Part shown: positions 28,048 through 35,899 of the stretch, piece by piece
Layout of the letters: every line of letters starts with the position of its first letter
Position numbering within the stretch: the first letter of the stretch is position 1
Source of the DNA: Micromonospora narathiwatensis
GTDB taxonomy: Bacteria; Actinomycetota; Actinomycetes; Mycobacteriales; Micromonosporaceae
DNA: 64,000 bases
Assembly: GCF_900089605.1 (NCBI RefSeq)
Contig: NZ_LT594324.1
Span: forward strand, 2,170,001-2,234,000
Direction: 5' to 3'
The notes under the pieces: model-generated
The model's database searches: none
Seen by the model: only the letters and a program-made list of their open reading frames with translations
What the model was told of the DNA's origin: nothing
Made by a program: the position numbers and the translations under genes

Positions 28048-28566
28048 TTGATCTCACCGCCCCCCGGCCAGCATCAGCGACGATATCGCCGTGAACCGGC
28101 GGTGGCAAGAAAGTCGCGAGGTAGCGGTGTCGGGGCAATAATGCATCGAGATCGGACGATTGGCCGTTTTCTGGCGGGGTCCTCGGATCGTCATTTCGTG
28201 GGCAAGGCGTCGGAGCATCCTCGCGGCGCTCCCGTGGTGGATGGGCCGGCCGGCTGCGGTCAACCGTCCGGAGGGGACTACCCTCCGAGGTCGTGCGCCA
28301 CCCGAACGGCGTACGCGCCACCCGCCGACGAGCGTGACGTCGATGTCGTGACCTTCCGCCGGTTGAGCCACTCGGCCCGGCACGCCGTTCATCCCGGCGC
28401 CGCGCGGAAATGGCACCCCGAAATGGTTGGACGGAACGGCTACGGGGTCGCGCCGCGGCAGGCGCTGATCGTCGGCGCTCATTGCCGCAACTCGTGAATC
28501 GGCCACCGCCGCGCAACCTGGCTGGGTGCAAGGATGCGGCAAGGGGGTCATGGAACCCTGAGGTGC
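28048..28566. other. 519-nt divergent intergenic region
   Basis: This is the shared upstream region of the SARP gene (minus) and the DUF2690 gene (plus). I see no credible gene, no long palindrome and no clear SARP-type heptamer repeats. It must hold both promoters, but I could not pick a convincing -35/-10 pair on either strand. Confidence 0.5.
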
Positions 28567-29022
28567 ATGTTCAAAAACAAGATTGCGAGTGCACTCGCAC
28601 TGTTCGCCGTCACGGTATTGGCCGCCGTGATCGTCCAGCCCGGTGCCGCTCAGGCCGCCAGCTGCTGGAGCACCGAATGCGAGTACAAGGATCCGAGTTC
28701 GACCGGGTGTGACGCCTCGGGCGTGCAGACCCTTGAGGAGATCACGGGCACCTTGTCGCGGATGAAGGTGGAGCTTCGGTACTCGGCGACCTGCCACACG
28801 GTGTGGGCCCGCGGCACGTTCAGTGGCACATATCAGAGAAATCTCAAGCTGTGGCTGCTCGACAGTAACGGGAACGGCATCTCGCGGCAGTGGGATGCCT
28901 ACATCGCGTACAACAAGAGCGTGAAGTGGACGACCATGTTCAGCTACAACCGCTTGACCAAGGCATGCACCTCGGATCCCCTGTTCGGGATGGGCACATT
29001 GGAGTGCACCCGTCTGCGCTGA
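28567..29022 (+). CDS. Small secreted DUF2690 protein
   Basis: This 151-residue protein has a clear Sec signal peptide (Lys-rich start, hydrophobic core, cleavage near AAQA). The mature part shows the DUF2690 pattern: paired cysteines CWSTECEYKDP, TGC, then VELRYSATCHTVWAR with a further cysteine, and a C-terminal cysteine pair (ACTSD, LECTRL). Six or more cysteines suggest disulfides outside the cell. The family has no defined function; some members are fused to regulators or found beside them. I chose the ATG at 28567 because it gives a complete signal peptide; a longer in-frame start at 28534 would put charged residues before it. A strong hairpin follows the stop. Confidence 0.85.
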   Translation: MFKNKIASALALFAVTVLAAVIVQPGAAQAASCWSTECEYKDPSSTGCDASGVQTLEEITGTLSRMKVELRYSATCHTVWARGTFSGTYQRNLKLWLLDSNGNGISRQWDAYIAYNKSVKWTTMFSYNRLTKACTSDPLFGMGTLECTRLR

Positions 29023-29049
29023 GCCTCGACTCGTGATGTTGTCACGCCG

Positions 29050-29077
29050 GCCCGGCGAGTGCCGCACCTCGCCGGGC
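29050..29077 (+). terminator. Hairpin downstream of the DUF2690 gene
   Basis: GCCCGGCGAG and CTCGCCGGGC form a perfect 10-bp stem around an 8-nt loop, 28 nt past the stop codon. Confidence 0.65.
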
Positions 29078-29242
29078 GGCCCGTGATTCGCCGCCGACCC
29101 AACCCGGTCGTCCAGCACCGTAGCGACAGCAACCTACGGTTGGGGCATCGATACTCGACTGATGACAGGCGCCGGGAGGGGCTCCGCGGGGTTCAGGCTG
29201 GACTAAGCTGCGGTTGGGGCGCTAGGTGGGGTCGCCGCGGCC

Positions 29243-29761
29243 GTGGTCGCCTTCTTCGCCTACGCGCTGCCGCGGGCACCTTCCCCGGCGCCTCCGGCCC
29301 AGGACGCGGGAATCGCGTCCACCCAGGTACCCGAGCAGACCACACCTGTCCCTGATCCGAGCACCGCGGCACCGCGGACGACAGGGCCCGAACCTGACGC
29401 GACGACCCCTCGACCGATCAGGACGACGCCGCTGACGCCCTCAACCAGGCCGCCGTTGTCGCTGGAGCCGCTGCCCCGACCCGGCTGCCCGGAGGCACTC
29501 GCGGTCGTGGACAGGTACTACCGGAGCGCCGGATCGACCGAGTTGAGCCAGGAGGCCGCCGCGACGGAGGCGTACCAGGGGATGATGCGCGCGAGCCTGG
29601 CCGCGGAGGGGGCCGTCTATCAGGTGACGGTGGCGCTGTCGCAGGACTTCTCGAACATGCGCTTCATCCTGACGGGCATGGTGTCCGGAGACTACGCCGC
29701 GGCGCAGGCCAGGACCAGCCGGGACGCCCAGACGCTCCGGGATGTCTGCGGCGCCGACTGA
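29243..29761 (+). CDS. Hypothetical membrane/secreted protein with Pro/Thr-rich linker
   Basis: A 172-residue reading frame begins with a hydrophobic stretch and continues with a Pro/Thr-rich linker (about 15-75). A small helical domain (about 80-172, CPEALAVVDRYYRSAG onward) follows. I do not recognise the domain. The GTG at 29243 cuts the apparent transmembrane helix short: translation 5' of it, back to a stop at 29204-29206, gives AAVGALGGVAAV, which would complete the helix but offers no ATG, GTG or TTG. The real start is therefore unclear; it may be a rare codon, or the N-terminus may be frameshifted. The gene lies upstream of, and convergent with, the TetR gene. Confidence 0.55.
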   Translation: MVAFFAYALPRAPSPAPPAQDAGIASTQVPEQTTPVPDPSTAAPRTTGPEPDATTPRPIRTTPLTPSTRPPLSLEPLPRPGCPEALAVVDRYYRSAGSTELSQEAAATEAYQGMMRASLAAEGAVYQVTVALSQDFSNMRFILTGMVSGDYAAAQARTSRDAQTLRDVCGAD

Positions 29762-29774
29762 TCACGGATCGTTG

Positions 29775-30404
29775 TCATACGAGACGCGCGCGGTCGGTCG
29801 GCGACCAGATGCTGCGTAGCGGTCGCATGCCTTCCTCGACGTAGTCGGCGATGGGACGGTCGCCCCCGTCGAGGTACCACTGCTCGAGTGCGGCGAAGTA
29901 GCCGAACGCGAGGGCGTTCGCGGCCACGCGCGCCTGCGTGTCGCTCAGCTCTCCGGTCGCCGCGATGAGCGGAGCGATCCGTTGGCTCGCCCGGTCGAGC
30001 GCGGCACAGGCGGCCATCCGCACCGATGGTTCGGTGAAGAAGTAACGAACCCTGCGCCACGGGCTGCGTGCGGCCCGCGGGTCCCGTTCCGCGTCCTCGG
30101 GGCGAGGCGCTGCCTCCGGCGCGGATTCGTACGCCCGGACGGCGCGGAGCAGGCTGCCGATCGGATCCCCGGGATCAAGGAGGTCTTCGAGCATCTCTCG
30201 GCTCATGCTGTCGAACTCGTCGGCGACGAGGAGCCCTTCCTTCGTGCCGAAGTAGCGGTACACCGACGACGGCGAGACCTCGGCCGCGGCCGCGATCTCC
30301 TCGATCGTCACGGCGCCGAACCCTCGCTCGTCGAACAGATCGAGAGCGCGTTCCTGGATGGTGCGCATCGCTTTGAGTCGCCAGCGCTCACGAAGCCCGG
30401 TCAT
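29775..30404 (-). CDS. TetR/AcrR-family transcriptional regulator
   Basis: A 209-residue repressor has an N-terminal helix-turn-helix at about 10-60: IQERALDLFDERGFGAVTIE, then AAEVSPSSVYRYFGTKEGLL. A helical ligand-binding domain follows. It is transcribed divergently from the membrane-protein/oxidoreductase pair. The 226-nt gap contains a good promoter for that pair flanked by two related 13-bp palindromes, the expected arrangement for a local repressor. The ligand is unknown; the F420/FMN-type oxidoreductase it would control suggests a small aromatic or electrophilic inducer (inference). Confidence 0.92.
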   Translation of the reverse strand: MTGLRERWRLKAMRTIQERALDLFDERGFGAVTIEEIAAAAEVSPSSVYRYFGTKEGLLVADEFDSMSREMLEDLLDPGDPIGSLLRAVRAYESAPEAAPRPEDAERDPRAARSPWRRVRYFFTEPSVRMAACAALDRASQRIAPLIAATGELSDTQARVAANALAFGYFAALEQWYLDGGDRPIADYVEEGMRPLRSIWSPTDRARLV

Positions 30405-30436
30405 GTGACGAGAGTATCAGGAGGTCACGCGCTTCT

Positions 30437-30449
30437 GGCAGTCACTCCC
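30437..30449. promoter_or_regulatory. Upstream operator-like site (TetR)
   Basis: GGCAGTCACTCCC matches the perfect palindrome at 30497-30509 in 10 of 13 positions and lies just upstream of the -35 box. It is probably a weaker second binding site for the divergent TetR protein. Confidence 0.45.
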
Positions 30450-30457
30450 AGATGGCA

Positions 30458-30486
30458 TTGACTATCTGTAGGAGGCGGCCTAGAGT
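30458..30486 (+). promoter_or_regulatory. Promoter for the membrane-protein/oxidoreductase operon
   Basis: TTGACT (30458-30463) and TAGAGT (30481-30486) are separated by 17 bp, a near-consensus housekeeping sigma promoter pointing at the gene starting at 30631. Transcription should start near 30493. Confidence 0.65.
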
Positions 30487-30496
30487 CGCTGGCGCT

Positions 30497-30509
30497 GACA
30501 GTCACTGTC
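30497..30509. promoter_or_regulatory. Perfect palindromic operator (TetR)
   Basis: GACAGT-C-ACTGTC is a perfect 6-1-6 inverted repeat sitting at the predicted transcription start, where a bound repressor would block initiation. It is the best candidate site for the divergent TetR protein. Confidence 0.65.
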
Positions 30510-30630
30510 TCTAAGGCGACGTACGGCGAGCAGGCGATCTCGGCCCGACTGCGCCGGGCGCTCGCGGGGTGACGACGGCCTGCCCCTCCACGTCCGTTAC
30601 CACCACGTTTCACCTGGAAGGACCCATGCC

Positions 30631-31083
30631 ATGACCAAGCCGGCGACGAAACCGGGCAACCAGGCAGCCCTCGCAACGATGTACGCCGGTGCCGGGCTCA
30701 CCGTGATCGCTGCCCTCTCTCCGTTCATCGACCAGGCCACGACGACCGTCCTGGCGGACCACGTCCGCGAGGGTTACCCGGCATACGGGGCGGGGGAGAT
30801 CAACGCCGCCGTCACCGCGTACACGATCATTCTTGCCGTGGTGGGGGTGCTGGGACTCCTCGGCTGGCTCGGCACCGGCTGGGCGGTCCGCGCCGGCAAG
30901 GGCTGGGCCCGCCTGATGGCGACCGCCATGTTCGCGATCGGGGCCTGCGTCGCGATCGCGGCTGCGACCACCAAGGACACCTCGGGTGACGTCGGTCTCG
31001 CGCCGCTGCTGGGCTGGCTCCTGGTCCTTCCCTGCCTACCCGGTCTCGCAGCGGTCGTGCTGCTCTGGAGAAGGGCGGCGTGA
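30631..31083 (+). CDS. Four-helix membrane protein
   Basis: This 150-residue integral membrane protein has four predicted helices: TMYAGAGLTVIAALSPFI; AYTIILAVVGVLGLLGWL; ARLMATAMFAIGACVAIAAA; and LGWLLVLPCLPGLAAVVLL. I do not recognise a specific family beyond small uncharacterised actinobacterial membrane proteins. It overlaps the following oxidoreductase gene by 4 nt (GTGA), so the two are co-translated, and it lies behind the TetR-controlled promoter. The ATG at 30631 follows GGAAGGACC; an ATG at 30625 precedes it out of this call. Confidence 0.8.
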   Translation: MTKPATKPGNQAALATMYAGAGLTVIAALSPFIDQATTTVLADHVREGYPAYGAGEINAAVTAYTIILAVVGVLGLLGWLGTGWAVRAGKGWARLMATAMFAIGACVAIAAATTKDTSGDVGLAPLLGWLLVLPCLPGLAAVVLLWRRAA

Positions 31084-31631
31084 CCGCCAGGCGGATGGGG
31101 CCTCGGACCATCGGCCGTGCCGTCGTACGCGGGGCCGCCGCGCTCAAGCGCTCGATGTATCGAGGCGGACGGCCCACCGCGTTCACCCGGCTCGTGAACC
31201 GTCTCGACGCCGTGGTGTACCGGTCCCGGTTCCTGTCACCGCGCCATGCCGCCGTGCTCAAGGTGGTGGGGCGGCGCAGTGGGAGCATCACCTCGGTCCC
31301 GGTCGCGGTCACCGAGCATCAAGGCGGCGAATTCCTCGTGTCGATGCTCGGGCCGGACGCGAACTGGGTGCGCAACGTCCACGCCGCGGGCGGCAAGGCT
31401 GCTCTCTGTCGCCACGGTCGCGAGACTCCGGTCGTGCTGGAGGAAGTCCCACCCGAGCGCCGTGCTGAGATTCTGCGTCGCTACCTCGCCATCGCCCCCG
31501 GCGCGCGACCGCATCTCGGGCTTGAGCCGACGGCTCCGCTGGCGAGGTTCCGCCAGATCGCACCTCGCCACCCGGCCTACCGAATTCTTGAGCGGCCGGC
31601 TCGTACCGGAAGGCAGCAGGCGAGCCAGTGA
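31080..31631 (+). CDS. Nitroreductase/F420-type oxidoreductase (DDN-like split beta-barrel)
   Basis: This 183-residue protein matches the deazaflavin-dependent nitroreductase (Ddn/FDOR-B) pattern. An N-terminal basic helix is followed by LKVVGRRSGSITSVPVAV, the usual turn after the first strands; then GEFLVSMLGPDANWVRNVHA and a C-terminal ARFRQIAPRHPAYRILE. Such enzymes use F420H2 to reduce quinones, nitro compounds or unsaturated lactones. The cofactor assignment is from family resemblance, not a specific residue. It starts at a GTG overlapping the membrane-protein stop and is probably regulated by the divergent TetR. Confidence 0.87.
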   Translation: MTARRMGPRTIGRAVVRGAAALKRSMYRGGRPTAFTRLVNRLDAVVYRSRFLSPRHAAVLKVVGRRSGSITSVPVAVTEHQGGEFLVSMLGPDANWVRNVHAAGGKAALCRHGRETPVVLEEVPPERRAEILRRYLAIAPGARPHLGLEPTAPLARFRQIAPRHPAYRILERPARTGRQQASQ

Positions 31632-31665
31632 GCGTCGTGGCCCGGTGGGCGGCCGCCGGTGCTGG

Positions 31666-32820
31666 TCATGGTGTGTGGCCGTCGGCCGCGATGACCGGCG
31701 GGTGCCAGCCGGCGTAGCGGGCCATCGAGCGCAGCGCCAGCCGCGGCGGGGTCAGCCGCAGCAAGGCGTTGCGGGTGGCAACGGCGACCGGGTTGTCCAG
31801 TTGCTGGCCGAAGCGGCCGATCGCGCGGGATGCCTTCGCCACCTGCTGGCTGCGCGGGCGGCGCTGCCGGTCGTAGGTGGCGAGCCCGTCGGGCCGGTGG
31901 GCGACGGAGGCCAGGACGACGGCGTCCTCGAGCGCCTGGTTGGCGCCCTGGCCGAGGTGGGGTGTCATCGGGTGGGCGGCGTCGCCGAGCAGGGCGACCC
32001 GGCCCTTGACGTATGTCGTGAGCGGCTCGTCGAGACACGCGAGGTCGTCGCGTAGGACGGTGCCGGTCGCGGCGATGAGGGCCGGGATCGGGTCGTGCCA
32101 GTCGCCGAACCGGGCGCGGACCCGGGCCGTCTCGTCGCCGGCCGGTCCGCCGGGCGCGGCGTTGACGGCGCCGTACCAGTAGACGCGGCCGTCGACGAGC
32201 GGCACCATGCCGAACTCGGCGCCCCGGCCCCAACTGATCGCGACGACGAGGTCGCCGTTCCAGGCCGGCGTGACCCCGCGCCACGCTCGCACGCCGATGT
32301 GGGTCGGTACGGCGGCCTCCGGCCAGAGCAGCTCGCGCACGGTGCTGTGGATGCCGTCGGCACCGATCACGAGATCGGCGGTGACCCGGACCGGCCCGTC
32401 CTGGGTCTGATAGGTGACGTCGCCGTCCACGGTGACGGCACGGACCTCGGCGCCGGTGACGACGACGCCGTCTGGCAGGGCTCCGAGCAGGAGTTCGTGC
32501 AGGGCGGCGCGGTGGATGCCGATCGCGGAGGTGCCGAGCACATGTTCCAGTTCGCCGGCCTCGATGCGGGCCAGCCACCGGCCGTCGGATCTGCGGGTGC
32601 CGCCGGACACGTCGTCCTGGCCCTGCTCCCGTACGACCGCGCCGAGGCCGAGCGCGTCGAGGCAGCGCAGCCCGTTCGCCTGGAGGACCAGGCCCGCCCC
32701 GACCGGGCGAAAGGCGGCGACCCGTTCGAGCACCGTCACCTGCCAGCCGGCGCGGCGCAGGCCGATGGCCGTGCCCAGCCCGCCGATGCCGGCTCCGATC
32801 ACCACCGCCGTCCGCGCCAT
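31666..32820 (-). CDS. FAD-dependent monooxygenase (PHBH-type)
   Basis: This 384-residue group A flavin monooxygenase has the three fingerprints of the family: GAGIGGLG at residues 9-16 (ADP-binding Rossmann motif), the DG motif VIGADGIHS near 165, and the GD motif LLGDAAHPMTPHLGQG near 280. Members hydroxylate or epoxidise aromatic substrates using NAD(P)H and O2. It is divergent from a TetR gene, and the 61-nt gap between them is occupied by two palindromes. It is therefore probably induced by its own aromatic substrate through that regulator. It could contribute to resistance or degradation; nothing links it directly to the NRPS/PKS cluster. Confidence 0.92.
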   Translation of the reverse strand: MARTAVVIGAGIGGLGTAIGLRRAGWQVTVLERVAAFRPVGAGLVLQANGLRCLDALGLGAVVREQGQDDVSGGTRRSDGRWLARIEAGELEHVLGTSAIGIHRAALHELLLGALPDGVVVTGAEVRAVTVDGDVTYQTQDGPVRVTADLVIGADGIHSTVRELLWPEAAVPTHIGVRAWRGVTPAWNGDLVVAISWGRGAEFGMVPLVDGRVYWYGAVNAAPGGPAGDETARVRARFGDWHDPIPALIAATGTVLRDDLACLDEPLTTYVKGRVALLGDAAHPMTPHLGQGANQALEDAVVLASVAHRPDGLATYDRQRRPRSQQVAKASRAIGRFGQQLDNPVAVATRNALLRLTPPRLALRSMARYAGWHPPVIAADGHTP

Positions 32821-32829
32821 GGCGCACTC

Positions 32830-32868
32830 CTTCTACAGGTGTAGAAGTCCATACTACAGCCGTAGAAG
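32830..32868. promoter_or_regulatory. Paired palindromic operators between monooxygenase and TetR genes
   Basis: Site 1 (32830-32847) is CTTCTAC-AGGT-GTAGAAG, a perfect 7-4-7 inverted repeat. Site 2 (32851-32868) is ATACTAC-AGCC-GTAGAAG, with five of seven pairs. Their centres are 21 bp apart, two helical turns, so two dimers would bind the same DNA face. They fill the divergent promoter region, pointing to co-repression of both genes by the TetR protein encoded at 32882. Confidence 0.75.
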
Positions 32869-32881
32869 GGGGTGGCAAGAC

Positions 32882-33520
32882 ATGCCGACCGACCGCTTCG
32901 CGGTCCTGACCGACGCCGCGATCGACGTGCTCGCCGAACTCGGGATGCGCGGTCTCACCCACCGCGCCGTCGACACGCGGGCCGGGCTGCCGCAGGGCAC
33001 CACGTCCGCGTACTTCCGCACCCGCAAGGCGCTCATCGAGGCGGTGGTACGCCGGCTCGCCGACCTCGACCGGGCGGACCTGGACGCGGCCCGGCTGCCG
33101 GGCGAAGCCGGCGCCCCGACGCTCGCGATGGACGACGTCGACGCGGTGGCCGCCGGCATCGCCGCCATCCTCGACCGGTGGATGAGCACGGCACGCAACC
33201 GCACCCTCGCCCGCTACGCCTGCCTGCTGGAGGCCACCCACCACCCCGAACTGCGGACCATCCTCGTGCACGGCGAAGCCTCGCGCGTCCAGTCGAGGTC
33301 GATGCTGGCGGCCGTCGGCGCGCGGCAGCCGGAGCGGGCCGGCGACCATCTCGTCGCCTGCATCGACGGCCTGCTGTTCGACCGGCTGGCCGGGGCGGGC
33401 GCCAGCACCGCGCCCCCACCCGGAACGGCCGCGAACCGCGCGGACCTGACCGTCGCGATCGCGACACTGCTGCGGGCGTTCGCCGGCCAGAGCCCCGAGG
33501 CGCGTCACTCCGGCGCGTGA
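32882..33520 (+). CDS. TetR-family transcriptional regulator
   Basis: This 212-residue protein has an N-terminal helix-turn-helix: FAVLTDAAIDVLAELGMRGL, then VDTRAGLPQGTTSAYFRTRK. A helical C-terminal regulatory domain follows. The ATG at 32882 follows GAAGGGGGTGGC. It is divergently paired with the flavin monooxygenase and almost certainly binds the two CTTCTAC/GTAGAAG palindromes just upstream of its own start, giving autoregulation. Confidence 0.92.
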   Translation: MPTDRFAVLTDAAIDVLAELGMRGLTHRAVDTRAGLPQGTTSAYFRTRKALIEAVVRRLADLDRADLDAARLPGEAGAPTLAMDDVDAVAAGIAAILDRWMSTARNRTLARYACLLEATHHPELRTILVHGEASRVQSRSMLAAVGARQPERAGDHLVACIDGLLFDRLAGAGASTAPPPGTAANRADLTVAIATLLRAFAGQSPEARHSGA

Positions 33521-33821
33521 CCGACCGGGTCGACCTTCGGTCCGGCGTTCAGCCACCCGGGTGCCTGGACCCGGGGGCGGCGCCGGACGGGACGAGGGGG
33601 AGGGGTGGGGGTCCCATGGCCCGTCCGGCGAGGGGTTCGGTCACGCGTCGCGGCCGTCCCTTGTGGGTCAGCGCTGGTCCGTCGTCCGCCGTTACAGCGA
33701 CGGGTCGGGCCTGCGGAAAGGCAGGTCGGACCCACGGTCGTCCTCGGTGAGGACGGCGTACCGCGAGCGAACCGCCGGTGACGGCACGTAGCCGACGGTC
33801 ACCGTGTCCCGCCATCCGAAC
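33521..33821. other. 301-nt convergent gap with two hairpins
   Basis: No credible gene is seen. A perfect 7-bp hairpin (CCCGGGT/ACCCGGG, 33556-33575) probably ends the TetR transcript. A second one (CGTCCTC/GAGGACG, 33739-33755) probably ends the permease transcript from the other side. On the minus strand, an open frame over about 33,692-33,830 reads like a protein tail (VTVGYVPSPAVRSRYAVL) but has no start of its own. Confidence 0.5.
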
Positions 33822-35108
33822 TCAGGCGAAGTAGCGCAGCCAGACGTAGGCCCAGGCGACCACGGTGGTGACGACGGTGGTGACGATGCCGTACCTGGTG
33901 AACTGCCAGAACCCGATGGGGTGGCCGGCGCGGGCGGCCACCCCGAGCACCACCACGTTGGCGCTCGCCGCCACCGCGGTGCCGTTGCCGCCGAAGTCGG
34001 CGCCGAGGGCGAAGGCCCACCACAGCGGCTGCATGGCGGCGGGGTTGCCGCTCTCCGCCACGATGTCCTCGACGATCGGCGCGGTGGTGGCGACGTACGG
34101 GATGTTGTCCAGGAACGCCCCGAGAACGGCCGAGCCGAACAGCAGCGAGGACGCGGCGGCGAAATAGTCGTCGCCGACGGCGCCGACCGCCCAGTGGCCG
34201 ACGGCGCCGACCACCCCGGTCTCCACCAGCCCGCCGACCATGATGAACAGGCCCATGAAGAACACCAGCGTGGACCATTCCACCTCGGGGAGGAACTGCT
34301 CCGGGGTGGAGCGGGTGACCAGGACCATCGCGCCCGCGCCGAGCAGGGCCACGATGGCCGGCTCGAGGTGCACGACGGTGTGCAGCGAGAAGGCGGCGAT
34401 GACCAGACCGAGGACGGCCAGGCAGCGCGCCAGCAGCCGGACGTCGGTGATGGCCTCACGCTCGTCGAGGGCGAGCACCTCCGCGACCCGTTCCGGGTGG
34501 TATTCGAAGGAGCGACGGAACAGCCACCGGCACATCACCACGAACACGATGAACGCCACGGTGACCACCGGCGCCATGTGCACCAGGAAGTCGTTGAAGG
34601 TGAGACCGGCTCGGCTGGCGATGATGATGTTCGGCGGGTCGCCGATCAGCGTGGCCGCGCCACCGATGTTCGAGGCGAGCGCCTCCGCGATCAGGTAGGG
34701 CACGGCGGAGACGCCCAACTTGTCGCAGACCAGCAGGGTCACCGGTGCCACGAGCATGATGGTGGTGACGTTGTCCAGGAACGGCGACGCCACCGCCGTG
34801 ATGAACATGAGCATCACCATCAGCCGGTACGGCCGGCCCCCGGACTTCTTCGCCGCCCAGATCGCGAGGAACTCGAACAGGCCGGTCCGCTTGACGATAC
34901 CGACGATGATCATCATGCCGAGCAGCAGGAAGATGACGTTCCAGTCGATGCCGGCGTGCTCGGAGAAGAAGACGTCGTTGCCGGGTACCAGGCGCAGCAG
35001 CGCCATCAACCCGGCGGCGGTCAGCACCACGGCGACCCGGTGGATCTTCTCGGTGGCGATGAAGAAGAAGGCCACCGCGAAGATGACGATGGCGGCGACG
35101 GCGCTCAT
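33822..35108 (-). CDS. ArsB/NhaD-type ion permease (SLC13/IT superfamily)
   Basis: This 428-residue integral membrane protein has about 11-12 helices. Typical motifs of the ArsB/NhaD/P-protein group are WNVIFLLLGMMIIVGIVKRT, SPFLDNVTTIMLVAPV and EALASNIGGAATLIGDPPNI in the first half. The second half has the paired GAFLDNIPYVATTAPIVED and ALGADFGGNGTAVAASANVV. The duplicated DN-containing hairpins are the known ion-binding elements. It probably moves Na+/H+ or an anion such as arsenite or a dicarboxylate; the sequence does not decide which, and no ars genes are adjacent. Upstream lies a strong inverted repeat that could be its regulatory element. Confidence 0.88.
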   Translation of the reverse strand: MSAVAAIVIFAVAFFFIATEKIHRVAVVLTAAGLMALLRLVPGNDVFFSEHAGIDWNVIFLLLGMMIIVGIVKRTGLFEFLAIWAAKKSGGRPYRLMVMLMFITAVASPFLDNVTTIMLVAPVTLLVCDKLGVSAVPYLIAEALASNIGGAATLIGDPPNIIIASRAGLTFNDFLVHMAPVVTVAFIVFVVMCRWLFRRSFEYHPERVAEVLALDEREAITDVRLLARCLAVLGLVIAAFSLHTVVHLEPAIVALLGAGAMVLVTRSTPEQFLPEVEWSTLVFFMGLFIMVGGLVETGVVGAVGHWAVGAVGDDYFAAASSLLFGSAVLGAFLDNIPYVATTAPIVEDIVAESGNPAAMQPLWWAFALGADFGGNGTAVAASANVVVLGVAARAGHPIGFWQFTRYGIVTTVVTTVVAWAYVWLRYFA

Positions 35109-35190
35109 GGCCGACCCCCCGGTGGCCCGTCGGTCATGGGGCGGGAGGTCGCGTGCGGATGGGGATTCGGTGTCCAGGTATGCGCTGATG

Positions 35191-35231
35191 GCGGTACGGG
35201 CAGCATGACCCGTACCGCGAATTGGCGGTAC
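35191..35231. promoter_or_regulatory. Inverted repeat plus third half-site upstream of the permease gene
   Basis: GCGGTACGGG (35191-35200) and CCCGTACCGC (35209-35218) form a perfect 10-bp dyad around 8 nt. A third GCGGTAC follows at 35225-35231, next to an A6 run. The dyad lies 83 nt upstream of the permease start on its 5' side. It could be an operator or a leader-RNA hairpin. I recognise no known riboswitch class in it. Confidence 0.45.
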
Positions 35232-35256
35232 AAAAAAGCCTCCGAAAGCAGTGACG

Positions 35257-35278
35257 CGCCGCCAGCCGACCGGCGGCG
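35257..35278 (-). terminator. Terminator of the small membrane-protein gene
   Basis: CGCCGCC and GGCGGCG form a 7-bp stem with an 8-nt loop just past the stop at 35301. A T6 run (A6 on the plus strand, 35232-35237) follows about 20 nt later in the minus-strand direction. Confidence 0.5.
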
Positions 35279-35300
35279 GTGAAATGGGTGACGTCGAGAG

Positions 35301-35711
35301 TTAGCGCGTCACGGAGGCGGGCGGACCCCGGCAGCCGACGATGACCGGGGCGCGCGCGGGCGGCGCGGCGATCCCCGCGCCGGGAAGGACGACGACGTGG
35401 TCGGTCGGGTCGAGGTGGGCCCGGGGCGGCAACACCGCGTGGAGCCCGCCGTCGCCGTCAGCAGCTTTGCCGTACGGCGGGTCGCAGGTGCCCGACGGCG
35501 TCCAGGCGGCGGCCGTCCCGGAGACGGTAACGCCGGTGGCGGTCGCGCCCGCCGCGGATCGGGGCTTCACCTGGAACGCGTCGCCCGGTCTCAGCTCCGG
35601 CGCGGCGCTCATCCCGATCAGCAGCATCCCGACGCCGGCGACCACGGCCAGCGCGATCGCCAGGGCCCACGCGGCGGAACGGTGACGTTCGCCCTCCCGG
35701 CGGACCCTCAT
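35301..35711 (-). CDS. Small single-pass membrane/secreted protein
   Basis: A 136-residue protein has a basic N-terminus (MRVRREGERHR), one hydrophobic helix (AWALAIALAVVAGVGMLLIG) and an exported domain of about 100 residues. That domain contains GDAFQVKPRSAAGATATGV and two cysteines (GTCDPP, VGCRGPP). I do not recognise the family. The ATG at 35711 is preceded by GGGGAGGTGTCG, a strong ribosome binding site; the longer frame upstream is only Arg/Pro-rich GC read-through. It is divergent from the phosphatase-like gene. Confidence 0.7.
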   Translation of the reverse strand: MRVRREGERHRSAAWALAIALAVVAGVGMLLIGMSAAPELRPGDAFQVKPRSAAGATATGVTVSGTAAAWTPSGTCDPPYGKAADGDGGLHAVLPPRAHLDPTDHVVVLPGAGIAAPPARAPVIVGCRGPPASVTR

Positions 35712-35899
35712 CGCGACACCTCCCCGACGGCCGTAATCGCAGGCACCGGCAACGGCCTGGGCACGACAGTCTACCGAGTACGGTCGCCACCCCTTGGGAT
35801 TCGGTCGCGCGGGCGCAGGTGACGAGGGTCGCGGGCGCGCCCGGTCCGGTGCTGGTTGTAGCGTCGACGCCCTACGCGGCGGGAGGGCGGCGGCGGGAC

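Noticed and set aside
33692..34459. Overlapping minus-strand frame running into the permease gene
   Set aside because: Most of it is an out-of-frame reading of the permease; only its last 40 residues look protein-like and there is no start for them.
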